64,000 nt of DNA from Leptospirillum ferrooxidans C2-3 (GCF_000284315.1 NC_017094.1:124001-188000), one strand, 5' to 3'; shown: positions 1 through 8,388, counted from the first letter of the stretch. Program-made: numbers and translations. Notes: generated from the sequence alone by a model not told the origin.

Positions 1-97
1 CAAAGGAAAGTTCCCTGACGGGGATGATTTCCCCCTGTGGCGTCTTGATCCGGACAGTAAGGTTCCTGACCGAAAGAAGAGGATCTTTCCCTTCCAT
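1..97 (-). CDS. ABC transporter ATP-binding protein, N-terminus only (cut by window edge)
   Basis: Only the first 32 codons lie in the window; the gene runs leftwards off the edge. On the minus strand the ATG at 97-95 overlaps the TGA of queD by one base (TGATG), so the two are probably translationally coupled. The encoded start reads MEGKDPLLSVRNLTVRIKT, then a short loop and VRELSF. This is the beta-strand opening typical of OppD/DppD-type ABC ATPases before the Walker A loop. No Walker motif is visible because the sequence ends, so the substrate and even the family rest on this short stretch. Confidence 0.5.
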   Translation of the reverse strand, partial: MEGKDPLLSVRNLTVRIKTPQGEIIPVRELSF

Positions 98-492
98 CAG
101 CCATCGGTCTCCCGATAGGTGGTTCTGTAGATATCCGTTTCGTAGACAGTGACGGCCATCAGACTGAGTTTTCGGTTTTTTGCCTGAAGATCATTGCCAA
201 GAGCCTGTTTCATCCGGGAATGGATAAAAAAGGCCACATTTTCAGAAGTGGTCGTCCTGTCGGAGAAAAAAGGGTGATCATTGAGGTTGGTATGGTCCAG
301 TTCAGAAATGATGGGAAAAAGCATCTGTTCGGCCTGGTGGTAGTCGAGCGCCATGCCAAGATGATCGAGTGTGAGCGCCCTGATGGTGACCTCGATTTTC
401 CAGTTATGTCCATGGAGCCTGGCACAGGCCCCCGGGTATCCTGGAATCTGGTGGGCGGCAGAGAATTGGGTTGTGACGGTAATATCGAACAA
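97..492 (-). CDS. queD: 6-carboxytetrahydropterin synthase QueD
   Basis: The 131-residue protein matches the size and layout of the PTPS/QueD family, which converts dihydroneopterin triphosphate to 6-carboxytetrahydropterin in queuosine and deazapurine synthesis. Visible motifs are FSAAHQIPG near the N-terminus, the zinc-binding LHGHNWKIEV, DYHQAEQ, and SELDHTNLND followed by TSENVA, with a late glutamate in VTVYET. The predicted start is a TTG at 492-490 preceded by GAGG at a suitable distance; no in-frame ATG lies close by. It is followed directly by an ABC ATPase gene with a one-base overlap. No other queuosine gene is visible, so the partners must lie elsewhere. Confidence 0.88.
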   Translation of the reverse strand: MFDITVTTQFSAAHQIPGYPGACARLHGHNWKIEVTIRALTLDHLGMALDYHQAEQMLFPIISELDHTNLNDHPFFSDRTTTSENVAFFIHSRMKQALGNDLQAKNRKLSLMAVTVYETDIYRTTYRETDG

Positions 493-938
493 GGGATTCC
501 TCGAGGTCTTTGGTTGAATGATCTTTTCGCCATTTTACCTGAAAAAAAACGTAAAACCTATCTGTCCGGGATTTTTTTGCCAGGATCCTTCCGGAAGCAT
601 TTCCGTTAGGAGCTGATTGTCCGGAAGAGATCTTCGGAGAGCGATTTTCCTGAGGCCAAAAAAAGATTTTCCGGCCGTCTGAATCAGATGGAAATCAGAT
701 GGAAATATGCTATTGTTGGTTGCTCCCAAAAGTGATTAAAAGTGGCTTTTTTTACCCTTATTTTTATAACGGGGGGCCTCCTTATTTATCTGTTTCTTCA
801 CTGAAATCATTCTTTGATGGCTGTTGGGTCGACTTTTATAACCTTTTGGGATGGCGAGCGACCATTGGAGGATTGTCCGGCTTGCCGGAGAGTTTTCCTT
901 GTTGATCAGAGTGTTTTGTTTTTGGACAGGAGGAGGTT
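493..938. other. Intergenic region between divergent queD and an exported protein gene
   Basis: No convincing gene was found on either strand. It must carry the promoters for queD (leftwards) and the exported-protein gene (rightwards). A short tandem duplication (ATCAGATGGAA twice) lies near 683-706. I could not pick out a confident promoter or riboswitch. Confidence 0.4.
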
Positions 939-1910
939 TTGGGAATCCCCTTTTCGCAAGAAACAATGAAAGAACCCTTTTCGTTCCGGTCCGGACCGGA
1001 GATCTATTTCCAGCACCTGACAGCCAATTTCCGAAATGATGGTTTTAAAAACTGGTTCTGTTGCTCTTTTTTCTTTCTGCTCTCATTGTTTGCCATATTC
1101 CCTTCCATCGTCAATGCCGCCAATCCTTTCAGGGATTTTATTGTTTATCCGTATGAAACCCCGGAGCAGGGGGAGTTCAGTATCGGTACCTGGCAAACCT
1201 TGCTTCTTCCATCGAAATCTGCTGATCCGATGTTCGGAAAGTCCCAGGAAAATGCGGATCTTCTTTTTTCGACCTATCTTCTGGAGTTTGGGGTAACAGA
1301 CTGGCTGACATTCGGAACTTATGAAGATTTTCTGGCGGGTGCTGGGCAAACCTACTCTTATTACCAGACCCGGGCGATTACCACACGTATCCGGTTTCCC
1401 AAAATTCCCGATTTTATCGATCCCGCCATGCAGATCGAATATTGGCTGCCGGCAGCCGGAGCCAATGAGGAATCTCTTCTGGACGTGATTTTGATTGGGG
1501 AAAAAAAGATCGGGAACTTTATCCTGGACATCAATATGAGTTATCTTTTTGAGACGGCCAATCCTTCCGGTCCAACAGCTGCCCTGCCACCTGATTTCGG
1601 GTATGCGGCGGGGTTATACTATTTACTGGCCGACTGGGTCAACACCGGTATTGAGGCTTTTGGAGATCAGGGTTCGATCAACAACATGCTTCCACTCGGG
1701 GGAAACGGGCAGGTCACCCAGCAAGATTATGTTTTCAGTTCGTGGAACTTTGCCATTGGTGAAAATATCGACTGGAATATTGGAATTGGTGCCGGTTTGA
1801 CAGCAAATAGCGCTCCATTTGCCATCAAGACCATTTTTGAGTATCACTTCAATCCTTTCAAGACGGAGCATGAATCTGAAAAAGATACTGAGGAACAAGA
1901 TATTCACTGA
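939..1910 (+). CDS. Exported protein, probable outer-membrane beta-barrel, unknown function
   Basis: I do not recognise a named family. The 323-residue product has a hydrophobic stretch around residues 38-60 ending at a likely signal peptidase site (SIVNAANPF). It is followed by alternating polar/aromatic segments such as FSIGTWQTLLLP and YSYYQTRAITTRIRFP and a late strand FAIKTIFEYHFNPF, which suggests an outer-membrane barrel. The TTG at 939 is chosen because AGGAGG sits five bases upstream; an ATG at 966 would also leave the signal peptide intact. The gene overlaps the next one if that starts at 1870. The acidic tail ends in a short charged segment. Confidence 0.6.
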   Translation: MGIPFSQETMKEPFSFRSGPEIYFQHLTANFRNDGFKNWFCCSFFFLLSLFAIFPSIVNAANPFRDFIVYPYETPEQGEFSIGTWQTLLLPSKSADPMFGKSQENADLLFSTYLLEFGVTDWLTFGTYEDFLAGAGQTYSYYQTRAITTRIRFPKIPDFIDPAMQIEYWLPAAGANEESLLDVILIGEKKIGNFILDINMSYLFETANPSGPTAALPPDFGYAAGLYYLLADWVNTGIEAFGDQGSINNMLPLGGNGQVTQQDYVFSSWNFAIGENIDWNIGIGAGLTANSAPFAIKTIFEYHFNPFKTEHESEKDTEEQDIH

Positions 1911-2991
1911 GAAGAGGGGTGTTCCGGAAACCAGGACCATTCCGGGCACCACTTCGAAAAGGGTTCCCTTGAGCTTCATGATCGTTTTTTGGGGAATTAT
2001 TTTCTTTTCCGGTTGTACCAAGAACAATGCTCCACCCTTTCCAGTTTTTACTCTTCCTCCCGGAACAGCCTTTCGACTGTCACAGCCGGTTCCCGTTGTG
2101 GCTTCTGGCCAAAAAATTCCCCGCTCCCTCCGCTATGTCGGGACACTTGATGGAATTGCCTCGCCATCAGAAGGTCACTTTGTCGTTGTCGGGGACCAAT
2201 CATCAATCTGGAAAAGCGATGATGGAGGAGTGTCATGGAAACGGATCGCGCCTCCGCTGATGGGAGATTTTTATGGAATTGCCTTTTCTTCCGCGTTGGT
2301 CGGCTGGATCTCGGGGGATGATGGCGTTTTGTTAAAGACTGTTGACGGGGGTGATCACTGGACAAGGGTTTCTGTTCCGGTGAAGGATTTTTTCCTGCAG
2401 TCCATCAGTTTTCCCGATCCTCTTCATGGCTTTATTTCAGGGGAAAAGGGAATTGTCCTGGCGACCTCGGATGGTGGGGCCTCCTGGAAGCGTTTGGTCG
2501 TGCCGACCGTCCAGAATCTTTATGGGATTGCTTTTTTGACCCCACAACATGGATATGTCGCGGGATGGCATCGCACATTCCTGGAGACAACCGACGGAGG
2601 GACGACCTTTCATCCCCTTGAGATGGCTTCGGAGAGGGTGACCAGACAGGAACCCTCCTTCAACGTTCTTTCAACGGACGGTAAAAGGGTCCTCTTGGCG
2701 GGGGATCATGGTCTGGTTTACTACTCTCCGGACGGAAACTCTTCCCATTTTTCAAAGCTTGAGATTCCAGTGAGGAATGATCTATATGGGGCGGCTCTCT
2801 TGCCCGATGGTTCTGTGGCCCTTTCGGGAGAGGGTGGTATCCTTCTGTCCGGTAAACCGGGCAGCGCCATCGAACCTGTCATAAAGTCCGAAGGGGATTT
2901 GTCCGAATCTGATTTTCTGGGGGTGATATCGAGCAACGGGAAGTTGTCAGCCGTCGGGACATTGGGTGTTATCCTGACGCCCGCACGCTGA
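1870..2991 (+). CDS. Ycf48/HCF136-like BNR-repeat lipoprotein
   Basis: The protein contains repeated units with the pattern xxDGGxxW (SDDGGVSWKR, TVDGGDHWTR, TSDGGASWKR, TTDGGTTFHP), the hallmark of Ycf48/BNR seven-bladed propellers. A hydrophobic stretch ending FFSGC gives a lipobox, so it is probably a periplasmic lipoprotein. Start choice is uncertain. The basic residues (SKR) just before the hydrophobic core favour the ATG at 1870, inside the end of the previous gene. TTG 1969 has a reasonable ribosome site and ATG 1978 is also possible. In phototrophs Ycf48 assists photosystem assembly; in a chemolithotroph the role is unknown. Pairing with the upstream barrel gene suggests a shared envelope role. 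Confidence 0.7.
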   Translation: MNLKKILRNKIFTEKRGVPETRTIPGTTSKRVPLSFMIVFWGIIFFSGCTKNNAPPFPVFTLPPGTAFRLSQPVPVVASGQKIPRSLRYVGTLDGIASPSEGHFVVVGDQSSIWKSDDGGVSWKRIAPPLMGDFYGIAFSSALVGWISGDDGVLLKTVDGGDHWTRVSVPVKDFFLQSISFPDPLHGFISGEKGIVLATSDGGASWKRLVVPTVQNLYGIAFLTPQHGYVAGWHRTFLETTDGGTTFHPLEMASERVTRQEPSFNVLSTDGKRVLLAGDHGLVYYSPDGNSSHFSKLEIPVRNDLYGAALLPDGSVALSGEGGILLSGKPGSAIEPVIKSEGDLSESDFLGVISSNGKLSAVGTLGVILTPAR

Positions 2992-2996
2992 CCCGG

Positions 2997-3497
2997 TCAA
3001 GGGGAAATCGGATTCTTTTCCCGTTTTTTATTGGCTGTTGCACAGTTTTCACAGATGCCATAGATCTGAAGTCTATGGGAAACGATGGTAAAGTTTTTTT
3101 CTGCAGCAGCCAGATCCTGAAGATGCTCGATCACCGGTTGGTCAAATTCAATGACTGTTTCGCACTCGATACAGATCAGGTGGTCGTGATGGGATTCGGT
3201 ATGAAGCTCATATCGGCTGAATTCGTCGTTGAACCGATGCTCTTCAATGAGCCCTTTTCCCTTTAACAGATTGAGTGTCCTGTAAACGGTAGCCAGACCA
3301 ATCTTGGAGTTTTTCTTTCGGACAATCTGGTGAATGTCTTCAACGGACAGGTGTTTTTCTGTTCCGGTAAGGGCTGAGGCAATAACAAGCCTCTGAGGGG
3401 TGATCTGAATATTGAGCGAGCGAAATTTGGAGACAAGCTGCTTGATTTCCTCGCTTTCTCTGTTGATATCGTTTTGTATCGGCTTGGCGGATTTCAT
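2997..3497 (-). CDS. fur: Fur-family metal-responsive repressor
   Basis: The 166-residue protein has the Fur layout. An N-terminal winged helix contains ITPQRLVIASAL and the recognition segment LATVYRTLNLL. The dimerisation domain carries the HHDH motif (SHHDHLICIECETVIEF) and a C-terminal CENC cysteine pair for structural zinc. Fur uses Fe(II) as co-repressor for iron uptake genes; PerR and Zur share this architecture and cannot be fully excluded. The gene converges with the Ycf48-like gene with only five bases between them. A 7-1-7 Fur-box-like sequence about 100 bases upstream suggests autoregulation. Confidence 0.85.
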   Translation of the reverse strand: MKSAKPIQNDINRESEEIKQLVSKFRSLNIQITPQRLVIASALTGTEKHLSVEDIHQIVRKKNSKIGLATVYRTLNLLKGKGLIEEHRFNDEFSRYELHTESHHDHLICIECETVIEFDQPVIEHLQDLAAAEKNFTIVSHRLQIYGICENCATANKKREKNPISP

Positions 3498-3599
3498 TTT
3501 GAGGTCACCTTTCCCATTGCGGGTGGATTTTTTTGTAAATCCAGATATTTTCAGGGTTCCATAAGATTACACCCGAAGATGATTTCCTGCAAGTCAAAC

Positions 3600-3614
3600 T
3601 GATTCTCATTGTCA
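3600..3614. promoter_or_regulatory. Fur-box-like 7-1-7 inverted repeat
   Basis: TGATTCTCATTGTCA matches the classical TGATAAT-N-ATTATCA element at 5 of 7 left positions and 6 of 7 right positions. It lies between fur and the divergent tRNA-Gly promoter, so autoregulation of fur is the simplest reading. Confidence 0.5.
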
Positions 3615-3635
3615 AACCGATTTCAGGACATTTCC

Positions 3636-3664
3636 TTGACAATATATCGGATAATCGCTATTTT
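3636..3664 (+). promoter_or_regulatory. Sigma-70 promoter of tRNA-Gly
   Basis: TTGACA at 3636-3641 and TATTTT at 3659-3664 are separated by exactly 17 bases and lie 18 bases before the tRNA. The -35 is perfect. Confidence 0.7.
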
Positions 3665-3682
3665 AGTTTCGCCTCCATTATT

Positions 3683-3757
3683 GCGGGAATAGCTCAGCGG
3701 TAGAGCATCGCCTTGCCAAGGCGAGGGTCGCGGGTTCGAATCCCGTTTCCCGCTCCA
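3683..3757 (+). tRNA. tRNA-Gly(GCC)
   Basis: The cloverleaf is complete. The acceptor stem GCGGGAA (3683-3689) pairs with TTCCCGC (3747-3753), followed by discriminator T and an encoded CCA. The D-arm begins AGCTC, the anticodon arm is CGCCT-TGCCAAG-reading GCC, and the T-loop is GGTTCGAATCC. It is the attachment target for the accessory elements to its right; its 3' part recurs at 10874 and 13315. The integrase pseudogene reads antisense into it. Confidence 0.97.
3718..3757 (+). repeat. Attachment site repeat, copy 1 (attL, inside tRNA-Gly)
   Basis: This 40-bp stretch from the anticodon arm to the CCA end is identical to 10874-10913. Its last 34 bases plus the following GTATT recur at 13315-13353 with one mismatch. 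Confidence 0.85.
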
Positions 3758-4959
3758 GTATTTTCAATGCTTTCAGCGTTTTTTGTCCGCCTTCAATCCT
3801 CAAAAACTTCGTAGTGTCCGTTTTAGTGTCCGTTCCGATTTGGGGAGGAGATGCCTTGACCAACCCTTCGAGTGCGTTTAAAAGATGGGTCGGGCCAAGA
3901 TGGGCATACCGGAGAATCATCCGTTGGGTCTTGTGCCCCATGAGTGTCTGAAGCGTCCGATCATTGGCCCCCTGCATCGCTAAACGTGAGGCAAACGAAT
4001 GTCTCAGGTCGTGGAATCGGAAAGGGGCCAATCGAGCTTTTTTGACGGCAATCCCAAAGTCCCTCCTCAAGTTTCGGGCATCCATCCGTCCTCCATGGGT
4101 GTCGGTAAAGATCGCTCCCTCAAAATCCTCCTGTTTCCGAAAGGAACAGATCACTACCTTCACCCGACTGTTCATGTGGACGTGCGTCGATTCCCCGGAT
4201 TTGCGATCTCGGACAAAGAGGGTTCCTGCATTGAAGTCGACATCCTCCCAATTCAGCTTCAAAAGTTCCCCCTGGCGAAGTCCTGTGTGCAGCGCGACCG
4301 TGACGATGGGATGGAGTCGCTCCGGAAGGGCGTTGAAGAGGCGTTCTTCTTGGTCCGGGGTGAGATATCGCACAACGGTGTTGTCGAACTTTGGAGCCGA
4401 AACGCGGGCAATGGGATTTTTTTCGATGAGCTCGTTCTTGATGGCCCGATTGAGGGATCGCCTTCAGAATCACCAATTCCCGGGCAATGGTGCCGGGCTT
4501 ATAGTCTTCATCGATCATTTTGGCAATGATTTCTTCGACCATGTGGGGCTTGATCGAGAGTGCAGACTTGTCTCCGAAGGCGTCGAGCCAGCGACGAATG
4601 CGGGTGCTGTTGTCCCCCTATCTCTTGTGATGGATTTTGGCGTACTGCGCATACATTTCCGCCAATTCCCGAAAGGTAGGGTCGTATTTTTTGACAGGAC
4701 GTGGGACGAGACGACCTTCCCGGGATTCTGTCTTGAGTCTGTCGCATGTTGCCCGGGCGGCGGACTTGCTCCCGACCTTCTTCCGAATGCGTTTGCCCTC
4801 ATGCCAGATGTCGACCCACCAGATCCCCGATCCCGGAGGGAGTTCCCGGATGCCTCGATTTTCACCATTTTTTCGTGCCATAGAGTACGCTCCTTGATCG
4901 CGATTTTCCGTGGTGACAGGTTCAGAAGGAGGAACGCGCTTCCCTTCAGGGAAATGGCC

Positions 4960-6333
4960 CTATTTCAGAATTTTCCAGAAACCACCCTTGTCCGGTCCCA
5001 CCCGTTCAATTCGGTTTTCCTTTTTGAGCTTCTTGATCTGCCAGACGATTCCGTCAAAGGAGACACCCGTTTTGTCGGCCAGTTCCCGAATGGTAAGGAA
5101 TGGATCGGCGGCGATCAGATCGATAATCTGTTTCGTCGTGCTTGTCTCGGTTTTCTCCCTAGTTTTCTCCCTAGTTTTCTTAGTAGTTTTCTTGGTAGTT
5201 TTCTTGGTAGTTCTTTCAGGGTGAATATGGGAAGGAGGGTAGGGAAACTCCACCCGCAAGCCCGTTGTCTCATGGAGGAACTTCGGGAACGGAATGTGCG
5301 CCTTTCGGCAGGACTCCACAATTCGTTCGATCCCTCGTCCCCAGGACTCGATCATTCCGGCCCTGAAAAAGACGTGGGCGATCTCGGGGTTGAAGGGGTG
5401 GGAGGAGTGTTCCCGGACCAAGCGATCCGCGTTCCACTCCGGGGGGAGCTGTCCGTTGTTCCAGATCGAGAGCCGGTCGTCGTAGACGCGAATCTGAATG
5501 GGGATATGGCTTCCGTAGTCCTTATGGAGGATGGCGTTGGTTACAGCCTCGCGAAGGGCATCACCCGGCATCGGGAAGGTCTCGATCCGCTGGAGACCCT
5601 CGTAGGAGATGAGAGCCTTGAGATACTTGGTTCGAAGAAGGTCCACGGTGTTGTCCACCTGAGTGAAGAGATCCCCGTGAACCTCATCCTGATAGAGGAG
5701 ATCGGTTTGGCTACTAAAGTATCCGATCTTGACATAGGATCCCGTCACGAATCTTTCGGGATCGGGATGGAAGAGGAGAAGGGCGGACCTCTTTAGGTAG
5801 GTCCCCTCCGTCAACCGAAGCCGTTCGATCAGGACGGCATCAGATCCCTTCAGGTCTTTCTCCGAGAGCCTCTGGCTTTGCATGGCACGATGCCTGAAGT
5901 CGTCGAGAATGTGTTCGTCAAGATCCTTGACCGAGACTTCGGGAACGGGCACACCATCCCATGTTTTCCCCTGCTTTCGCAGGAGAAACTGATCGAGGGA
6001 GCTGCCTTTGAGGGTCTGGTTCGTGGCCCCGCTCCGAAAGAAATATTCGCCCTTGTAGCTGATGGGAGTGGGGGAGGGATCCACAATGATCCTAATGAAC
6101 TCATGGCCTTCTTCATTCTCAAGGTTTACGGACGGGATGATGCCTAAAACATCTCGAATCTTGTTGGGAAGGTCCACGAGCAGCTTGGGAGCATCAGGCA
6201 GGCCAAGAATCGTTCCATGGTCGTCCTTTCCCACCTCAAGAATCCCACCTTGGGCATTGGCGAACCCGCAAATGCTCTTCATCCATTCGTCCCGCCAGGA
6301 GCTTTTGTATTCCCGTCGCTGATCTTCAGTCAT
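4960..6333 (-). CDS. AlbA_2/RecG-like ATP-binding transcriptional regulator
   Basis: The 457-residue protein has the Schlafen AlbA_2 opening (REYKSSWRDEWMKSICGFANAQGG), a GTILGLPDAP segment, and a central HATPase-like region with EAVTNAILHKDYG and WGRGIERI. After a lysine/threonine-rich linker it ends in a winged helix (LTIRELADKTGVSFDGIVW). Proteins of this layout (COG2865) are usually called putative transcriptional regulators and are frequent in mobile and defence islands; their biochemical role is poorly known. It starts one base after the stop of the XRE-like gene, so the two form an operon, perhaps the control module of the island. Confidence 0.8.
   Translation of the reverse strand: MTEDQRREYKSSWRDEWMKSICGFANAQGGILEVGKDDHGTILGLPDAPKLLVDLPNKIRDVLGIIPSVNLENEEGHEFIRIIVDPSPTPISYKGEYFFRSGATNQTLKGSSLDQFLLRKQGKTWDGVPVPEVSVKDLDEHILDDFRHRAMQSQRLSEKDLKGSDAVLIERLRLTEGTYLKRSALLLFHPDPERFVTGSYVKIGYFSSQTDLLYQDEVHGDLFTQVDNTVDLLRTKYLKALISYEGLQRIETFPMPGDALREAVTNAILHKDYGSHIPIQIRVYDDRLSIWNNGQLPPEWNADRLVREHSSHPFNPEIAHVFFRAGMIESWGRGIERIVESCRKAHIPFPKFLHETTGLRVEFPYPPSHIHPERTTKKTTKKTTKKTREKTREKTETSTTKQIIDLIAADPFLTIRELADKTGVSFDGIVWQIKKLKKENRIERVGPDKGGFWKILK
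5151..5212 (-). repeat. Short tandem repeats encoding a KKT/REKT linker
   Basis: Units of about 12 bases (CTTGGTAGTTTT and CTCCCTAGTTTT on the plus strand) repeat five to six times and encode TTKKTTKKTTKKTREKTREK in the AlbA_2 protein linker. Such a tract can change length by slippage in multiples of four residues. Confidence 0.8.
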
Positions 6334-6334
6334 C

Positions 6335-7048
6335 TCACGGATCCTTCCTTAAAGAATTCATTTTCGTGATCCAGTCGAGCGCGGAGGCCGGGTCGAAGCC
6401 TAATCCCTGGAGAGCATTCACCACGCTGTCCCAGCCAGGAGGCGCGGGTGTTTTCAGGGAATGCTCGTTCGTGATGAGATCAAACTCTTCTGGAGTGATT
6501 TCTCCGGAAAAACAGCGGACATAAATCTCATTGGGAATTCTCTTCACGACGAACTGAAAATAGGAATCCTTCGGAAGGACCCTCCAGTGGGACCCTTCCG
6601 GGAGAAAAGCGGGGTCGATCGGGGGAATATTGCTTTCCAGAGAATATATTTTTCGAAGTAGAACGATGCGGGTATTCTGATTGTATGCGATGAGAGGAAG
6701 AAAGTATCGGTCCGGAAAATAGTCCCTCACGGAAAGCTTTTGGGGGGCAATATGAAATATTTCAAAGGGTTGCGAAAGCCATTTTAAGACAGAATAAAAG
6801 GGAGTCAGGTCGCCTTTCTTCATTGTCCATATGTGAACCTTTCTTGGATCAAGCGCTCCACCGACTATGCCCATATTTGAGAAAAGGCGATCTTTGCCCT
6901 CCGCTCCCAGGGCCGTCCGATTCCCACGCAGCCAGTTCGATAAATTCCCCGGGGAAATCGCGGCACTCCGGGCCACCTTTGACATGGATAATCCCGTCAG
7001 CGAGATGAGATTATTGGCGAGCTCGATTTCATCAAGGTTTTTACTCAT
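6335..7048 (-). CDS. HTH (XRE-like) DNA-binding protein with unknown C-terminal domain
   Basis: The first 60 residues contain a helix-turn-helix pattern (LSMSKVARSAAISPGNLSNW then LRGNRTAL), which fits Cro/C1-type DNA binding. The remaining 175 residues match nothing I recognise, with aromatic-rich segments such as IWTMKKGDLTPFYSVLKWL. A gene with this head at the divergent control region of an island is typically its repressor. Directly downstream is the AlbA_2 gene, and divergent across 120 bases is the excisionase-like gene, so it probably controls both directions. The fold of the C-terminal part is unknown. Confidence 0.65.
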   Translation of the reverse strand: MSKNLDEIELANNLISLTGLSMSKVARSAAISPGNLSNWLRGNRTALGAEGKDRLFSNMGIVGGALDPRKVHIWTMKKGDLTPFYSVLKWLSQPFEIFHIAPQKLSVRDYFPDRYFLPLIAYNQNTRIVLLRKIYSLESNIPPIDPAFLPEGSHWRVLPKDSYFQFVVKRIPNEIYVRCFSGEITPEEFDLITNEHSLKTPAPPGWDSVVNALQGLGFDPASALDWITKMNSLRKDP

Positions 7049-7171
7049 ATTGCCTGTCCCCTTGAAAAACGTTTTAGTTCGTTTTATAGTCGATCACAAC
7101 GATATTATCCGATGATCATCTGGCGTTGTCAAGCTGTTCAAATTTTGGACCACGGGCGAAAGGAGCCTCAG
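7049..7171. promoter_or_regulatory. Divergent control region between XRE-like and excisionase-like genes
   Basis: It holds two direct CGTTTTA motifs (near 7068-7085) and the perfect 10-bp palindrome GATGATCATC at 7111-7120. These are candidate operators for the XRE-like protein. AAGGAG at about 7159-7164 serves the gene starting at 7172. Confidence 0.4.
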
Positions 7172-7357
7172 ATGATTGAGCCATTGTTAACCGTTAAAGA
7201 AGCGGCAACCCATCTCAGAATCAAGCCCTCCACGATAAGGCGGTGGATCTTTGATCGAAGTATCGAGGTTGTCCACATCGGGCGGGCGGTCAGGATTCCT
7301 ACCCGAGTCGTGGAGGAAATCATCCGAGACGGGACCCGCAAGGCAATTTCCTTATAG
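7172..7357 (+). CDS. Excisionase-like MerR-type HTH protein
   Basis: This 61-residue protein is a single winged-helix DNA-binding domain of the excisionase/AlpA type: LLTVKEAATHLRIKPSTIRRW, then HIGRAVRIPTRVVEEII. Start ATG 7172 follows AAGGAG at seven bases; a longer reading from 7112 lacks a good ribosome site. In integrated elements such proteins bend the att sites to favour excision. With the integrase broken, its present role is open. It is divergent from the XRE-like repressor. Confidence 0.75.
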   Translation: MIEPLLTVKEAATHLRIKPSTIRRWIFDRSIEVVHIGRAVRIPTRVVEEIIRDGTRKAISL

Positions 7358-7489
7358 TCTCCATTCCCCCTTTGGAGGGATTTCTCCTGAGGATTATTTC
7401 TCGTTTTATTGAATCCTCTCCGAAGGATTGTGTTTGAACATTTTGGGTCGTTTTTGGTTTAAGCCAGCCTACACACCGCCCCCTCCTAA

Positions 7490-7939
7490 AGGTACCTGGT
7501 CGCCATTATCGACTGGCATTCCCGGTATGTCGTGTCCTGGGAACTGGACCAGACACTTGAGATGCCGTTTGTCCTGGACTGTGTGGATCGGGCTTTCAAG
7601 ACCGCTCTCCCTGCCATTTTCAACAGCGATCAGGGAAGCCATTTCACCAGCAACAGCTATATCGAACGTCTCTTGTCCAGGAACATCCAGATCAGCATGG
7701 ACGGAAAGGGGCGAGCCATTGATACCATTTTCACAGAAAGACTCTGGAGAAGTATAAAATACGAGGAAGTTTATCTAAACGAATACGATACGCCCCGGCA
7801 AGCCAGAGAACGAATCCGGGATTGGTTCAGGTTTTACAACACTAAAAGACCTCATCAATCTTTGGACTACAAAACACCTTGGGAAATTCTCTCTGAAGGA
7901 GGAAAATCAGGACCGACCGAGACGGGAAAGAAAGATTAA
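7490..7939 (+). pseudogene. IS3-family transposase OrfB, C-terminal remnant
   Basis: Reading opens just after a TAA at 7487 with YLVAIIDWHSRYVVSWEL, the middle of an IS3 OrfB integrase core. It continues through FNSDQGSHFTS and FTERLWRSIKYEEVYL to RPHQSLDYKTPWEIL. The catalytic D, D and E are all retained, but about half the protein, including its N-terminal HTH region, is gone. No OrfA and no terminal repeats were found. It ends 40 bases before the truncated end of an opposing hydrolase gene, suggesting this element or its decay removed the missing part of that gene. Confidence 0.85.
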
Positions 7940-7980
7940 AGCGATTAAAAGTACGGTTTTCTTTTCTGAGAAATATGTTC

Positions 7981-8388
7981 TTAGAAAAGGCATAAAAACT
8001 GTCTTGACAAACCCGTCCACTTTAATTCCTTTCTCAATTCATTGGCAAGCCCCTGTTCGGTCCAATTTTTATCGACAAAATACGGTCTAGCCTCTGCTGC
8101 AAAATTCCACGGCAAATTAACCCATAAATTTTCTACTGGCAGACCCTCTAATATCTCACGCATACCAGAAGCGTGGTCGGTATCAGGATGGGTCACCAGC
8201 GCATGGGTAATGACAACGTTGAAGCCAAATGTGGTTTTTAAGTGGACGACAAGATCTTTACCGGTATCCAAGGTTCCACCGTCGATGACTATGAGTTGCC
8301 AATTATTATCCTCTCCATAGCGAACTACAATGGCATCGCCCGGTCTTGATCCAGTTCCAACTGGTAGAAATTCTATTTCACAATTCAT
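7981..8388 (-). pseudogene. Metallo-beta-lactamase-fold hydrolase, C-terminally truncated
   Basis: The start MNCEIEFLPVGTGSRPGDA and the metal-binding segment VTHPDTDHASGM identify a metallo-beta-lactamase-fold protein of the kind with HPDxDH rather than HxHxDH. Members usually exceed 300 residues. Here the reading stops after 135 residues with an unrelated-looking end (GLSRQFLCLF) next to an IS3 remnant, so the second half, with the remaining metal ligands, is missing. The ATG at 8388 is preferred over an upstream one because it begins with the conserved strand. It lies downstream of the nuclease gene in the same direction and may have been its operon partner. Confidence 0.7.

Larger units (their letters stand above)
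3678..4881 (-). pseudogene. Tyrosine-recombinase integrase, inactivated
   Basis: The N-terminal part starts at ATG 4881 (MARKNGENRGIRELPPGSG). It is read in one frame to an in-frame TAG at 4618-4620 and continues in the same frame through the core-binding segment (MVEEIIAKMIDEDYKPG). Near 4450-4465 a frameshift moves the reading to the catalytic domain frame. That domain still shows HTGLRQGEL, HDLRHSFASR and GHKTQRMILRYAHL, so R, HxxR, H and Y are all present. The last 25 or so codons are antisense to tRNA-Gly, which places the crossover site inside the integrase 3' end. A nonsense plus a frameshift make an active product unlikely. Confidence 0.85.

Noticed and set aside
3964..5796. A 610-codon plus-strand open frame
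   Set aside because: It is antisense to the integrase pseudogene and the AlbA_2 gene, whose minus-strand readings carry clear conserved motifs; the plus-strand product shows none.
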